Below are positions 8,212 to 16,585 of a stretch of DNA of 55,984 bases, one piece after another. The DNA is taken from NCBI GenBank assembly GCA_016875015.1, contig VGSJ01000011.1, positions 1 to 55,984 of the forward strand, given 5' to 3'. Made by a program: the position numbers and the translations under genes. The stretch's first letter is position 1; the number at the start of each line of letters is the position of its first letter. The stretch comes from Deltaproteobacteria bacterium. GTDB lineage: Bacteria > Desulfobacterota > Desulfobaccia > Desulfobaccales > 0-14-0-80-60-11. Below the pieces are notes generated by a model. The model was not told the origin of the DNA and searched no databases. It saw only the letters and a program-made list of their open reading frames with translations.

Positions 8212-9552
8212 TTGGTTCCGGTCGAGCAACCCCTGGTGGCCATCATCGGCCGGGCCAACGTGGGGAAGTCAACCCTCTTCAACCGCCTCACCCGCTCCTC
8301 CCAGGCCCTGGTGGCCAATATCCCCGGGGTCACCCGGGACCGTCATTACGCCAGCCTCACCTGGGATGACCGCGCCGTCTTGCTGGTAGATACCGGCGGT
8401 CTGGTGGGCGGCGAAGAAGATCTGTCCGGCATGGTGCGGCAACAGGCCGAAATCGCGGTGGATGAGGCCGACGCCGTCCTCCTGGTGGTGGACGGCCGCC
8501 AGGGCCCCCAGGCCGGCGACGCCGAGGTGGTGGACTACCTCCGGCGCACCGCCAAGCCCGTCCTCCTGGTGGTAAACAAGATCGACCACCCCGGACAGGA
8601 AGTCCATGTGCCGGAGTTCTACCGGTTCGGCCTGGCAAACCTCTACCCCGTATCGGCCACCCACGGCCTGGGCCTTTCGGGGTTGCTGGAAGCCCTGGGG
8701 CAGGTTCTGCCTTTGCCCCGGGAACTCCCCACCCCGGTCCCGGGGATCCGGGTGGCCATCATCGGCCGGCCCAACGTGGGGAAATCCTCCCTGATCAACC
8801 ATTTTCTGGGAGAAGAGCGCCTCCTGGTGAGCCCCCTTCCCGGCACCACCCGGGACGCCATTGACACGCCTTTTCGCTGGGAAGGAGTGGACTTCGTCCT
8901 GGTGGACACCGCGGGCCTGCGGCGCCCCAGCCACGTGGAACGCGGCCTGGAACGCCAGATGGTCCTCAAGACCATCAAGGCCCTGGCCCGGGCCGAAGTG
9001 GCGGTGCTCATGCTGGACGCGGCCGAAGGCCTCACCGGCCAGGACCTGCGCATTATCGGGCTCATTGAGGACCAGGGCAAGGGCTGCCTGGTGCTGGTGA
9101 ACAAGTGGGACCTGGTGCGTCATGACCCGAAGGAGGCCAAGACTCTCCTGGACAAGGCGACCTCGGGCCTGGAGTTCATGGCCTACGCCCCGGTGCTGCC
9201 CGTGTCGGTCGTCACCGGCTACAACCTGAGGCGGGTCTTTCCCCTGATTGCGGCGATGCACACCCAGAGCGGCGCCCGGGTGGGCACCGGCGAACTCAAC
9301 CGGCTCCTCAAGGCGATCACCGAACGGACGCCCCCGCCCCGCTACCGGGACCGCCCCGTCAAGTTCTTTTACCTCACCCAACCCGAGATTCACCCTCCCA
9401 CCTTCGTGGCCTTCGTCAACCAGCCCGATGGGGTCCCGGACCACTACCGCCGCTTTTTGGTAAAGCAGCTGCGGGAGAAGCTGGGTCTCTCTTACGCCCC
9501 GCTGCGCTTGATCCTTAAAAGCCGCCAGCGCCGGGAGCGCGGACCGAAATAA
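8212..9552 (+). CDS. der: Ribosome biogenesis GTPase Der (EngA)
   Basis: Der has two tandem GTPase domains and a C-terminal KH-like domain and acts in assembly of the 50S ribosomal subunit. In domain 1, GRANVGKST is the P-loop, DTGG is G3 and NKID is G4. In domain 2, GRPNVGKSS, DTAG and NKWD are seen. The KH-like end has PVKFFYLTQPEIHPPTFVAFVN and YAPLRLILKSR. The TTG at 8212 gives an N-terminus (MVPVEQPLVAIIG) matching the family; an upstream TTG at 8110 would translate through the heptamer repeat and is unlikely. No Shine-Dalgarno sequence is visible because the repeat lies directly upstream. Length is 446 residues, which is normal. Confidence 0.95.
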   Translation: MVPVEQPLVAIIGRANVGKSTLFNRLTRSSQALVANIPGVTRDRHYASLTWDDRAVLLVDTGGLVGGEEDLSGMVRQQAEIAVDEADAVLLVVDGRQGPQAGDAEVVDYLRRTAKPVLLVVNKIDHPGQEVHVPEFYRFGLANLYPVSATHGLGLSGLLEALGQVLPLPRELPTPVPGIRVAIIGRPNVGKSSLINHFLGEERLLVSPLPGTTRDAIDTPFRWEGVDFVLVDTAGLRRPSHVERGLERQMVLKTIKALARAEVAVLMLDAAEGLTGQDLRIIGLIEDQGKGCLVLVNKWDLVRHDPKEAKTLLDKATSGLEFMAYAPVLPVSVVTGYNLRRVFPLIAAMHTQSGARVGTGELNRLLKAITERTPPPRYRDRPVKFFYLTQPEIHPPTFVAFVNQPDGVPDHYRRFLVKQLREKLGLSYAPLRLILKSRQRRERGPK

Positions 9553-9965
9553 TCCCGGGTTGCCCTCAAAAAGCTCTTTTCCTAGTGGTTGATTGCATTA
9601 TACCGTGTTCGTTTTGTAGGGGCGGGTTTGAAACCAGCCCCTACGAGAGATATCAATAGGTTATCTGGATGGTTTGTTTCATTTCAAAGGGAACACGGTA
9701 TTAATCTAACGCATATTTAAAGATGGGGGGAAATTCCCCCCCTTTCTAAAGGGGGGTAGGAGGGATTAAATAAGCGCTTGATAATCCCCCTAAATCCAAT
9801 ACGGTTCACTTAAGGTTTGGCTATTTCGATGGGTTGCTGGGGCAAGGATGCCCCCCCTCACCCCAGCCCTCTCCCCCAATGGGGAAAGGGGTCAGGGTGA
9901 GGGGGAAGTGATCTTCACGGAGTTAAGAAATACGTTACCGTAGTTATGAACCACTGTGCTAAGCA
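9553..9965. other. Gene-free stretch downstream of der, made of repeats
   Basis: It contains the 102-bp element at 9600-9701, then a diverged CCCCCTTTCTAAAGGGGGG hairpin with AATCCCCCTAAATCC (about 9722-9803, related to the 174-bp element interior). From about 9850 to 9966 lies a partial third copy of the direct repeat seen at 2875-3012 and 3959-4150. The last bases of that repeat touch the stop codon of the next (minus-strand) gene. Confidence 0.6.
9600..9701 (+). repeat. 102-bp inverted-repeat element, copy 1
   Basis: Its ends are perfect 11-bp inverted repeats ATACCGTGTTC and GAACACGGTAT. Inside, a hairpin GTAGGGGCGGGTTT...CCCCTAC is followed by ATATCAATAGGTTATCTGG and TTTGTTTCATTTCAAAG. 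It encodes no protein. Nearly identical copies lie at 23781-23882 (same orientation) and 31493-31594 (reversed). This copy has one interior mismatch (AAACCAGCC for AAACCCGCC). Confidence 0.85.
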
Positions 9966-10274
9966 CTAGGGTGACTTGGGTTTCTGCTCAGGTTTGACCG
10001 GCTTTTGGGGTTCTGGACAGTCGATGGTGGCCTGGCACGTGGTCTGCCCCGGGGCCTGGATGGGGGGGCATTCGATCTTGACCTGGCATACTGCGGCGCC
10101 CGGGGTCGCCGGGCACAATTGCTGTCCCTGGACCGGTTTCGCTTCCGCTTTGCCTTTGACCTGGGGTTCGGTGGCGTGGCCCACGGTCACCATAGCCAGG
10201 AAAAGCGCCGCGGCGGCCACTCCCATAGAGGCTCCCAGCCAAGTAGTTACCCATTTCCGCATATTCTGCATCAT
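9966..10274 (-). CDS. Small exported Cys-repeat protein of unknown function
   Basis: About 102 residues from the ATG at 10274; the adjacent ATG at 10271 is equally good, with GAGAGGGAG just upstream. The N-terminus has a basic stretch (MMQNMRKW) and a hydrophobic segment ending GHATEP, typical of a signal peptide or membrane anchor. The mature part is rich in Lys, Pro and Gln and contains two related units, CQVKIECPP and CQATIDCPEP, plus an earlier CPATPG, giving five cysteines in all. No family is recognised. It lies directly downstream of another exported protein (10337-10957), with 62 bp between them, so the two may be co-transcribed. Cysteine pairing, metal binding or disulfide cross-linking in the envelope are all possible. 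Confidence 0.75.
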   Translation of the reverse strand: MMQNMRKWVTTWLGASMGVAAAALFLAMVTVGHATEPQVKGKAEAKPVQGQQLCPATPGAAVCQVKIECPPIQAPGQTTCQATIDCPEPQKPVKPEQKPKSP

Positions 10275-10336
10275 TTTTCTCCCTCTCGGGGCTTCTGGCG
10301 ACGCGCCCCGATCATGCGCGGCATCCGCAAACATTC

Positions 10337-10957
10337 CTAAGGCTGGACCAACTGGAAATTGCTGAAGGCCACGGCATTACTCCCTTCCGGTCCCGAAGCT
10401 ACCTTAAACCCGATGAGGGCGCCACCCTGGGGCGGCTGGCCGGATAAGCTGATGACTTCCTTGCCGTTAATCAAAACTGTGGCTTTATTGGCTTTGGTCA
10501 CCACCTTGACCTGGTTCTCCACGCCCTCGCCTTTCTTGATGGCGTCGGACTCGCGCCAGGCCACGGGCAACAGGTAACGACCGGCTATATAACGTTGGAC
10601 CGCAAACCAGCCATCGGAGTTAATCAAGACGGCATAATATTCGTTGTAGTCTTTGGCCCAAAAGACCAGGCCGCTGCCCCAGGTGGGGGCCGGAGCCTTG
10701 ACAAAGGTCATGGCGAAACTGCCCTCCGCGTCGTTGGGAAAAACGTTGCCCTGATTCAGGACGGTCTGGGAGGTGTTCACCTCGGGAGTGATGAGGAGCT
10801 TCCCGGCCTTGGCGTCCATGATGGGTCCGGGAGCGCCCCAGGAGGGATCCAGGGAGGTAAATTTGTCCTCAAAAAGCACCTTGCCGGCCAGACTGGCGGT
10901 CACCGCCAGCACTAGCACCGCCATAGCCATCATCAGAGCTGCCACTTTCGACTTCAT
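10337..10957 (-). CDS. Exported LamG/DUF1080-like beta-sandwich protein
   Basis: A 206-residue protein with a clear signal peptide (MKSKVAALMMAMAVLVLAVTA, then SLAG). The mature sequence begins VLFEDKFTSLDPSWG and continues with GSGLVFWAKDYNEYYAVLIN, GWFAVQRY and VLINGKEVISL, and ends VAFSNFQLVQP. This pattern fits the concanavalin-like fold of LamG or DUF1080 (3-keto-disaccharide hydrolase-like) domains, which often bind carbohydrates. No catalytic residues can be assigned, so function is open. The ATG at 10957 has AAGGAGA eight to nine bases upstream, which decides the start. A perfect TTGACA lies on the minus strand at 11028-11023, but the matching -10 is weak. Confidence 0.85.
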   Translation of the reverse strand: MKSKVAALMMAMAVLVLAVTASLAGKVLFEDKFTSLDPSWGAPGPIMDAKAGKLLITPEVNTSQTVLNQGNVFPNDAEGSFAMTFVKAPAPTWGSGLVFWAKDYNEYYAVLINSDGWFAVQRYIAGRYLLPVAWRESDAIKKGEGVENQVKVVTKANKATVLINGKEVISLSGQPPQGGALIGFKVASGPEGSNAVAFSNFQLVQP

Positions 10958-11153
10958 AACGAGAGTCTCCTTTGGGAAGAACATGGTTTCTTATTGGTTA
11001 AAGGTAAGGAGATGCGAGGGCTTGTCAACCGAGGGGAGACGCGGGATCAACCGCATAATTGACTGAATGAGACTATGAGCAAAAACCCAAACCCTTTCCC
11101 GGATTGGCAGGGGATCACGGAGTTGATTTCAGGAAGGCAAAGCCGGGGACCGC

Positions 11154-11402
11154 TTATTTTACCACCCGCAACGCCGGTCGGCTGCCCGGGGTAAGTTCCT
11201 GGCTGTTCATCTTGCCTTGTTTCAAGGCATTTTTGACTCGGACGCCGTTAATTAAAAAGTAGGCAATCACCGCCCGCTCCCAGGCGGGGCCGGGTTCAAA
11301 CTTCTCCATGCGCGTTTTGAAATGATGCAGCAGGGCAGTGAGGTCGGTTTCTTCGTAAGCCAGTACCCGGTCGGCAATATGTTCAATGGTTTCCGCGATC
11401 AT
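11154..11402 (-). CDS. Small protein of unknown function
   Basis: An 82-residue cytosolic-looking protein, mostly helical by eye (MIAETIEHIADRV, LTALLHHFKTRMEKF, WERAVIAYFLINGVRVKNAL). No cysteines, membrane segments or known motif are seen. The ATG at 11402 is preceded by AAGGGAA at a workable distance; the upstream in-frame extension crosses AT-rich leader sequence and is rejected. It sits 96 bp downstream of the creatininase-family gene on the same strand, so co-expression is possible but not shown. Confidence 0.7.
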   Translation of the reverse strand: MIAETIEHIADRVLAYEETDLTALLHHFKTRMEKFEPGPAWERAVIAYFLINGVRVKNALKQGKMNSQELTPGSRPALRVVK

Positions 11403-11498
11403 TAAAGATATTCCCTTTGTTTTCCGATTATATACTGTTTTTGTCCTTATGTCTGCTTGTATCTTTGTATATCGCCAAAATAAAGTCAAGGAAAAAAC

Positions 11499-12233
11499 CT
11501 AACAGCCCCCAAATTCTTCTAACTTGCTGATAATCATCGATAAACTGTCTGCCTCGGCGGTGAGGATCGCCTCTCCCTGGGCCGCGGTGGCCGGGGCCGG
11601 GTTGCCCCACACCCCCCCGGGCCAGTAGCGCCTTTTATCCCGGACCAGCACGTATTTGGGAAACCGGGGCCATTCCTCCGGGGCGGCGCCCCGGACCAGG
11701 TCCGGGTAGGCCGCCATCATGATGGCCGTCTCCACCTCCCCGGCATGGGAGTCACCCCGGGTCTGGACCAGATCCGGTTGGTCGCCCAAAACCTCCCGGA
11801 GCACCTCCAGCAGGTTGACCACCGCGATCCTGGCCTCGGGCAGCTCCGCCAGCAGTAGTTCGCCGGCCTCGACGATGGCGCTGATGTGGGTGCCGCCGGC
11901 GTGGCCGCTGACGAACACCAGGTTGTGCCAGCCCTGGCGGCAAAATTCCCGGCCCACCGAAAGGAGCATGGCTCGGAAGGCGTCCCCGGAGATGCTCACC
12001 GTGCCCGGGTGCTCCCGGGTGGAGCGGCACATGCCGTAAAACAGGGGCGGCGCCACCACCACGGGGCGGAGCTTGGCCACCCGCCGGGCCACCTCCAGGG
12101 CGTGAAAGGTGTCCGTGCCCAGGGGCAGATGCGGCCCGTGCTCCTCCAGCGACCCCAGGGGCAGGATCACCGTCTGGGTCTGCTGCCGCAGGGCCTCGAG
12201 ACCCGGCATGGTCAAGTCTTCCCATAGAGCCAT
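11499..12233 (-). CDS. Creatininase-family metal-dependent hydrolase
   Basis: Creatininase-family enzymes are metal-dependent amidohydrolases acting on small cyclic or linear amides; the family also includes MftE of mycofactocin maturation. Here the metal-site motif EEHGPHLPLGTD lies at residues 30-41 of 244, followed by GTVSISGDAF, a SGHAGGTH segment (the family usually has NGHGGN) and GDSHAGEVETAIM with the conserved HAGE. The ATG at 12233 is supported by GAAGGAGAG upstream. No mycofactocin genes are nearby and the substrate cannot be deduced. It is divergent from the nuo operon, with about 300 bp between the start codons. The altered GHAGG segment could change metal or substrate contacts. 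Confidence 0.9.
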   Translation of the reverse strand: MALWEDLTMPGLEALRQQTQTVILPLGSLEEHGPHLPLGTDTFHALEVARRVAKLRPVVVAPPLFYGMCRSTREHPGTVSISGDAFRAMLLSVGREFCRQGWHNLVFVSGHAGGTHISAIVEAGELLLAELPEARIAVVNLLEVLREVLGDQPDLVQTRGDSHAGEVETAIMMAAYPDLVRGAAPEEWPRFPKYVLVRDKRRYWPGGVWGNPAPATAAQGEAILTAEADSLSMIISKLEEFGGC

Positions 12234-12467
12234 AAGCAGGCGCTCTCCTTCCCGGAGATAACCAAACGCATCATCCCCGGAATTCTCGGGTCCGACCCGT
12301 TCCTCGCCGCGCCGGTTATTCGATGCTAACATGTTCTGGGCCGAAACGGCTGCTAAAATCGGGACAAGTTTCGAATTTTCTCAATTGCTTAAATGGGCCA
12401 ACCTCTCGTTCCGAATCCATTTTTACGGCGCCGCCAAAAAAACTTTTCCCCTCACGGGAAAAACCCC

Positions 12468-12497
12468 TTGACTATGTTTTCCGGCATGGGGTATAAA
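12468..12497 (+). promoter_or_regulatory. Sigma-70-type promoter of the nuo operon
   Basis: TTGACT at 12468-12473 and TATAAA at 12492-12497 are separated by 18 bases. Transcription would begin near 12504, about 30 bases before the nuoA start, with the AAGGAG ribosome binding site in between. It is the best match in the divergent region and sits at the right distance. Confidence 0.7.
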
Positions 12498-12534
12498 AGG
12501 CGAGGTTGTACCAAAAAGCACAAGGAGTCGGGCG

Positions 12535-12927
12535 TTGGAAATTCCTCAGGCCTTGAGCGATTTCTGGTTTGTCCTCGTCTTCCTGGTGGCGGCGGGTCTG
12601 TTCGCCACGGGTCCCCTGATCATTGCCAAGCTGATTGCCCCGCGGAGCTTCGGCGCCGCCCGGAGCGCCACTTACGAATGCGGCATGCCCACCATCGGCA
12701 GCGCCTGGATTCAGGTGTCAGTGATCTACTATCTCTTTGCCTTGTTGTTCCTGGCCTTCGACGTGGATGTGCTCTTTCTCCTCCCGGTGCTGTTGGCCTA
12801 TAACAAAGGCTATGTCTGGCGGGACTTCATCGAAATAACCATCTTCATCGGCATTCTGTCCCTGGTAATCGTTTATGCCTGGCGCAGAGGAGTGTTCAGT
12901 TGGAAACGAAAACCGGCGAACCCCTAA
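12535..12927 (+). CDS. nuoA: NADH-quinone oxidoreductase subunit A
   Basis: NuoA is a three-helix membrane subunit of complex I near the quinone site. The 130-residue sequence has the first helix ([17 protein letters not shown]), the conserved loop [16 protein letters not shown] (the ECG cysteine loop) and the Asp/Glu-bearing second helix [16 protein letters not shown]. The start is TTG, chosen because AAGGAG lies seven bases upstream. It opens the nuoABCDHIJKLMN operon and overlaps nuoB by 28 bp. Confidence 0.96.
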   Translation: MEIPQALSDFWFVLVFLVAAGLFATGPLIIAKLIAPRSFGAARSATYECGMPTIGSAWIQVSVIYYLFALLFLAFDVDVLFLLPVLLAYNKGYVWRDFIEITIFIGILSLVIVYAWRRGVFSWKRKPANP

Positions 12928-13394
12928 TCCATCTGGGTGTCCTGGAAGAGGCCCTCAACCTGGCCCGGGCCAATTCCCTGTGGCCCCTGACCTTCGGCCT
13001 GGCCTGCTGCGCCATTGAAATGATGGCCGCGGGCGCCTCCCGGTTCGATCTGGACCGCTTCGGGGCCGGGGTCTTCCGCCCCTCCCCCCGGCAGTGCGAC
13101 CTGATGATCGTGGCCGGCACCATCTCCGTAAAAATGGCCCCCGCGGTGGTCCGGCTCTATGAGCAGATGCCCGCCCCCAAGTGGGTCATGGCTATGGGTA
13201 ACTGCGCCATTTCCGGCGGCCCCTTTTATTACCCCACCCAGTACGCCATCGTACCCGGCGCCGACCTCATCATCCCCGTGGACGTCTATGTTCCCGGTTG
13301 CCCGCCCCGGCCGGAGACTTTAATCGAAGGCATCCTCCTGCTGGAAGAGAAAATCACCAAACGGGGCCGTCTCAGGAAGTTCAGAGATGCTTAA
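12900..13394 (+). CDS. nuoB: NADH-quinone oxidoreductase subunit B
   Basis: NuoB carries the N2 iron-sulfur cluster that passes electrons to quinone. The four ligands are visible: the tandem Cys36-Cys37 in [11 protein letters not shown], Cys102 in MGNCAISGG and Cys134 in VPGCPPRPE. At 164 residues it is of normal length. The TTG start at 12900 lies inside the end of nuoA with AGAGGAG just upstream, implying translational coupling. It overlaps nuoC by 8 bp. Confidence 0.97.
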   Translation: METKTGEPLIHLGVLEEALNLARANSLWPLTFGLACCAIEMMAAGASRFDLDRFGAGVFRPSPRQCDLMIVAGTISVKMAPAVVRLYEQMPAPKWVMAMGNCAISGGPFYYPTQYAIVPGADLIIPVDVYVPGCPPRPETLIEGILLLEEKITKRGRLRKFRDA

Positions 13395-13833
13395 GGATAA
13401 TCTGACCACAGCGCTGGCCCCCTTGAACCTCGAAAAGGTGGCCGAGGGCGACTACGCCAAGACCGGATACCACCTGGAGGTGGCAGCCCAACCGGCGCAG
13501 ATGCCGGACGTGGCCCAGACCATGCTGGCCGCCGGCTGTTTCCTGGAATCCTTCACCGCGGTGGACCTGAGGGAGACTTTCGACCTGGTGTATCACTTCG
13601 CCAGTTTCGACGAACTGTGCCGCACTGCGGTGCACGTGCCCCTCGGCAAGAAGAAGGGCATGCCCACCATCTCCCACATTTATCCGGGGGCTGACTGGTA
13701 TGAACGGGAGGTCTTTGACCTGTTCGGCATCCATTTCTTCAATCACCCCGATCTGAAGCGGCTCTTGCTGCCGGAAGATGCCGATTTCCATCCCTTACTG
13801 AAAGATTTCGGAGCGTCCCAGGGCAATGATTGA
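13387..13833 (+). CDS. nuoC: NADH-quinone oxidoreductase subunit C
   Basis: A hydrophilic 30-kDa-type subunit of the connecting arm. The 148-residue protein has the family signature region: [49 protein letters not shown]. It is a separate protein, not fused to NuoD as in E. coli. It overlaps both neighbours by 8 bp, in the tight style of this operon. Confidence 0.96.
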   Translation: MLKDNLTTALAPLNLEKVAEGDYAKTGYHLEVAAQPAQMPDVAQTMLAAGCFLESFTAVDLRETFDLVYHFASFDELCRTAVHVPLGKKKGMPTISHIYPGADWYEREVFDLFGIHFFNHPDLKRLLLPEDADFHPLLKDFGASQGND

Positions 13834-14941
13834 GCTATTAGGAATCGAAGAAAAGACCTATACCCTGAACCTGGGTCCGCAACATCCCAGCACCCACGGG
13901 GTCCTGCGGGTGATCTTGGAGATGGACGGGGAGTTCATCATCAAGGCGGAGCCGGTCATCGGGTACGGCCACCGGGGCCACGAGCACATGGCGGAGAATC
14001 GCAACTATATGCAATTCCTGCCGAACCTGGGCCGGCTGGATTACCTGCACGCCCTGGCCTACAACCAGTGCTACTGCATGGCGGTGGAGAAGCTCCTGGA
14101 TATCACCGTGCCGGAGCGGGCCGAGTTCATCCGGGTGATGACCAGCGAACTCAACCGCATCACCTCCCACCTGCTGTGGTTCGGCGCCTACCTCATGGAC
14201 CTGGGGGCCTTCACCCCCTTCCTCTACTGCTTCGACGACCGGGAACATGTTCTGGACCTCCTGGACCGGATCACCGGGTCCCGCCTGACCTATTGCTACT
14301 ACCGGTTCGGCGGCGTGCCCACCGATATCGACGACGACTTCCTCGCCGGATGCCGGGCCTTCGTCAGCCGGCTGCGGAGCCGCTGGAACGACTACCACAA
14401 CCTGGTGACCAAGAACGTCATCTTCATCCACCGGACCAGGGACGTGGGCATCATCACCCGGGACCAGTGCGTCAAGTACGGGATCACCGGCCCCAACCTC
14501 AGGGGCAGCGGCATCCCCTACGATATCCGCAAAAGCGAACCCTATTCCGCGTATCCCTGGTTTGATTTTGAGATCCCCGTGGGGACCAAGGGCGACATCT
14601 ACGACCGCTACGTGGTGCGGCTGGCGGAGATGGAGCAGAGCCTGCGCATCATCGAGCAGGCCTGCAACAAGATCCCCGACGGCCCCATCATGGCGGAAAA
14701 GGTGCCCAAACGCATCAAGCCGCCCGAGGGCGAGGTCTACCAGGCCGTGGAAACCGCCCGGGGTTCATTTGGCATGTACATCGTCAGTCAGGGAGACGTG
14801 AAACCCTACCGGATCAAACTCCGGACCCCGTCTTTTGCCAATATGAGCTTCTTCCCGGAAATGGCCGTGGACACCCTGGTGGCCGACCTGGTGGCCAACC
14901 TGGGCTCCATTGACGTGGTCATCCCGGAAATTGACCGCTAA
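13826..14941 (+). CDS. nuoD: NADH-quinone oxidoreductase subunit D
   Basis: NuoD is the 49-kDa-type subunit that forms the quinone-binding cavity with NuoB and is related to the large subunit of [NiFe] hydrogenases. The markers are LNLGPQHPSTHGVLRV at the N-terminus, IGYGHRGHEHMAENRNY, and GSGIPYDIRKSEPYSAY. The protein ends VDVVIPEIDR, with no hydrogenase-type CxxC at the C-terminus, so it is a complex I subunit and not a hydrogenase. It is 371 residues, slightly short as is usual for the non-fused form. Confidence 0.96.
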   Translation: MIELLGIEEKTYTLNLGPQHPSTHGVLRVILEMDGEFIIKAEPVIGYGHRGHEHMAENRNYMQFLPNLGRLDYLHALAYNQCYCMAVEKLLDITVPERAEFIRVMTSELNRITSHLLWFGAYLMDLGAFTPFLYCFDDREHVLDLLDRITGSRLTYCYYRFGGVPTDIDDDFLAGCRAFVSRLRSRWNDYHNLVTKNVIFIHRTRDVGIITRDQCVKYGITGPNLRGSGIPYDIRKSEPYSAYPWFDFEIPVGTKGDIYDRYVVRLAEMEQSLRIIEQACNKIPDGPIMAEKVPKRIKPPEGEVYQAVETARGSFGMYIVSQGDVKPYRIKLRTPSFANMSFFPEMAVDTLVADLVANLGSIDVVIPEIDR

Positions 14942-14962
14942 GTACTTCTACGAGCGCAAACT

Positions 14963-15937
14963 ATGGAACTTGTGGCGCAATTCTTGGGTAGTGCGGGGGC
15001 CCGGATGGTCGTGGGCCTGATCGGGGTCATCGCCCTGGTCTCGGTGAACGCCTTGTTTCTCATCTGGATGGAGCGGAAAGTGGCGGCCCACATGCAGCTC
15101 CGCCCCGGTCCCATGGAAGTGGGCCCGCACGGCGCCATCCAGACCGTGGCCGATGCTATTAAGCTCATGGGCAAAGAGCTCATCACCCCGGAAAAAGTGG
15201 ATAAGCCGGTCTTCTGGCTGGCCCCCATCGTCATCTTCCTCCCGGTGCTGCTCTCCTTCCTGGTCATCCCCTTTTCCCAAACCATGATTATCCAGGACAT
15301 GAACGTCGGCATCGTTCTGATCCTGGCCTTCGCCACCCTGTCGGTGCTGGCCATCCTCATGGCCGGCTGGGCCTCCAACAACAAGTACGCCGTCTTTGGC
15401 GCCATCCGGTCCGTGGCCCAGAACGTGGCTTACGAAATCCCCCTGCTGGTCACGGTCATGAGCATCATCATCATGGTAGGGTCGTTTAAGCTCTCTGACA
15501 TCGTGGCGGCCCAGGACCGCTACTGGTTCGTGCTGGTGCAGCCGGTGGCGTTCATTCTCTATCTTATCTGCGCCACCGCGGAAACCAACCGGGCGCCCTT
15601 TGACCTCCCGGAAGCGGAATCGGAACTGGTGGCCGGGTTCCACACGGAATATACCGGGATGCGGTTCGCCCTCTTCTTCCTGGCGGAATACACCAACATG
15701 TTCATCGCCGCGGCGGTGGCCACGGTGCTCTTCCTGGGCGGCTGGCACGGGCCTTTTTTCCCCGGGGTCATCTGGTTCCTCCTCAAGGTCTATGCCGTGA
15801 TCTTCCTGCTCATGTGGTTCCGCTGGACCTTCCCCCGGGTGCGATTCGACCAGTTAATCACCTTCGCCTGGAAGATTTTGATTCCCCTGGCCTTTGTCAA
15901 TCTGCTCATAACTGCCTTTGTGCTTAAACTTAGATGA
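14963..15937 (+). CDS. nuoH: NADH-quinone oxidoreductase subunit H
   Basis: NuoH is the heel subunit of the membrane arm, linking the quinone cavity to the proton-pumping modules. The 324-residue sequence is mostly transmembrane. Conserved loops include [20 protein letters not shown], the [21 protein letters not shown] quinone-site loop and [15 protein letters not shown] near the end. It follows nuoD by 21 bp; nuoEFG, which would often precede it, are absent. Confidence 0.97.
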   Translation: MELVAQFLGSAGARMVVGLIGVIALVSVNALFLIWMERKVAAHMQLRPGPMEVGPHGAIQTVADAIKLMGKELITPEKVDKPVFWLAPIVIFLPVLLSFLVIPFSQTMIIQDMNVGIVLILAFATLSVLAILMAGWASNNKYAVFGAIRSVAQNVAYEIPLLVTVMSIIIMVGSFKLSDIVAAQDRYWFVLVQPVAFILYLICATAETNRAPFDLPEAESELVAGFHTEYTGMRFALFFLAEYTNMFIAAAVATVLFLGGWHGPFFPGVIWFLLKVYAVIFLLMWFRWTFPRVRFDQLITFAWKILIPLAFVNLLITAFVLKLR

Positions 15938-15976
15938 GGTGGGCCGGTTAGCTGCCGGAATAAAGGTTGAGTAGCG

Positions 15977-16585
15977 ATGATGAGTTATTTTAAAGAAATT
16001 GCGGTGGGTTTTTGGAGTCTGTTGGCGGGCATGGCGGTTACCATCCGCTATTTTGTCAAACCCATCGTCACCGTCCAGTACCCCCGGGAAAAGATCCAGA
16101 TGTCCCCGAGGTATCGCGGGTATCCCCAGTTTATCATCGATCCCGAAACCCAGACGCACAAGTGCATCGCCTGCGACATGTGCGCCCGTATCTGCCCGTC
16201 CCAACTGATCACCGTGGAGGGGACGAAGTTCCCCGGGGAAAAACAGAAGAGAGCCACCCAATATCTCCATGAGCATCAGTATTGCAGTCTTTGCGGTCTG
16301 TGCGTCGAGGTCTGCCCCACCACGGCCCTGGATTTTTCCAAGGTGTACACCCTGGCCGGTTTTCGCCGGGAAGACTTCGTTATCGACCACCTGATCTTGC
16401 TGCAAGCGCGGCAGAAGACGGCCGGCTTGCCCATAACAAAGATTCCGACGGCGGAGGAAGTCGCTGCGGCGATTGCGGCTGAGGCTGCGGCGAAAGAGGC
16501 CAAAGAAAAAGCAGCCAAAGCGCAAGCGGAGGCGAAAAAGGCAGCCGAGGCTAACGCGGCGCCCGCCAAAGAGGACAAAGAATGA
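15977..16585 (+). CDS. nuoI: NADH-quinone oxidoreductase subunit I with Ala/Lys-rich tail
   Basis: NuoI carries the two [4Fe-4S] clusters (N6a, N6b) of the connecting arm. Both motifs are intact: Cys63-66-69-73 (CIACDMCARICP) and Cys103-106-109-113 (CSLCGLCVEVCP). The normal fold ends near residue 150. Beyond it, residues about 155-202 form an Ala/Lys/Glu-rich tail that should be helical or a coiled coil and is not part of the usual subunit. The stop overlaps the nuoJ start by 4 bp. What the tail does is unknown; it may dock the electron-input partner that replaces NuoEFG (inference). Confidence 0.95.
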   Translation: MMSYFKEIAVGFWSLLAGMAVTIRYFVKPIVTVQYPREKIQMSPRYRGYPQFIIDPETQTHKCIACDMCARICPSQLITVEGTKFPGEKQKRATQYLHEHQYCSLCGLCVEVCPTTALDFSKVYTLAGFRREDFVIDHLILLQARQKTAGLPITKIPTAEEVAAAIAAEAAAKEAKEKAAKAQAEAKKAAEANAAPAKEDKE

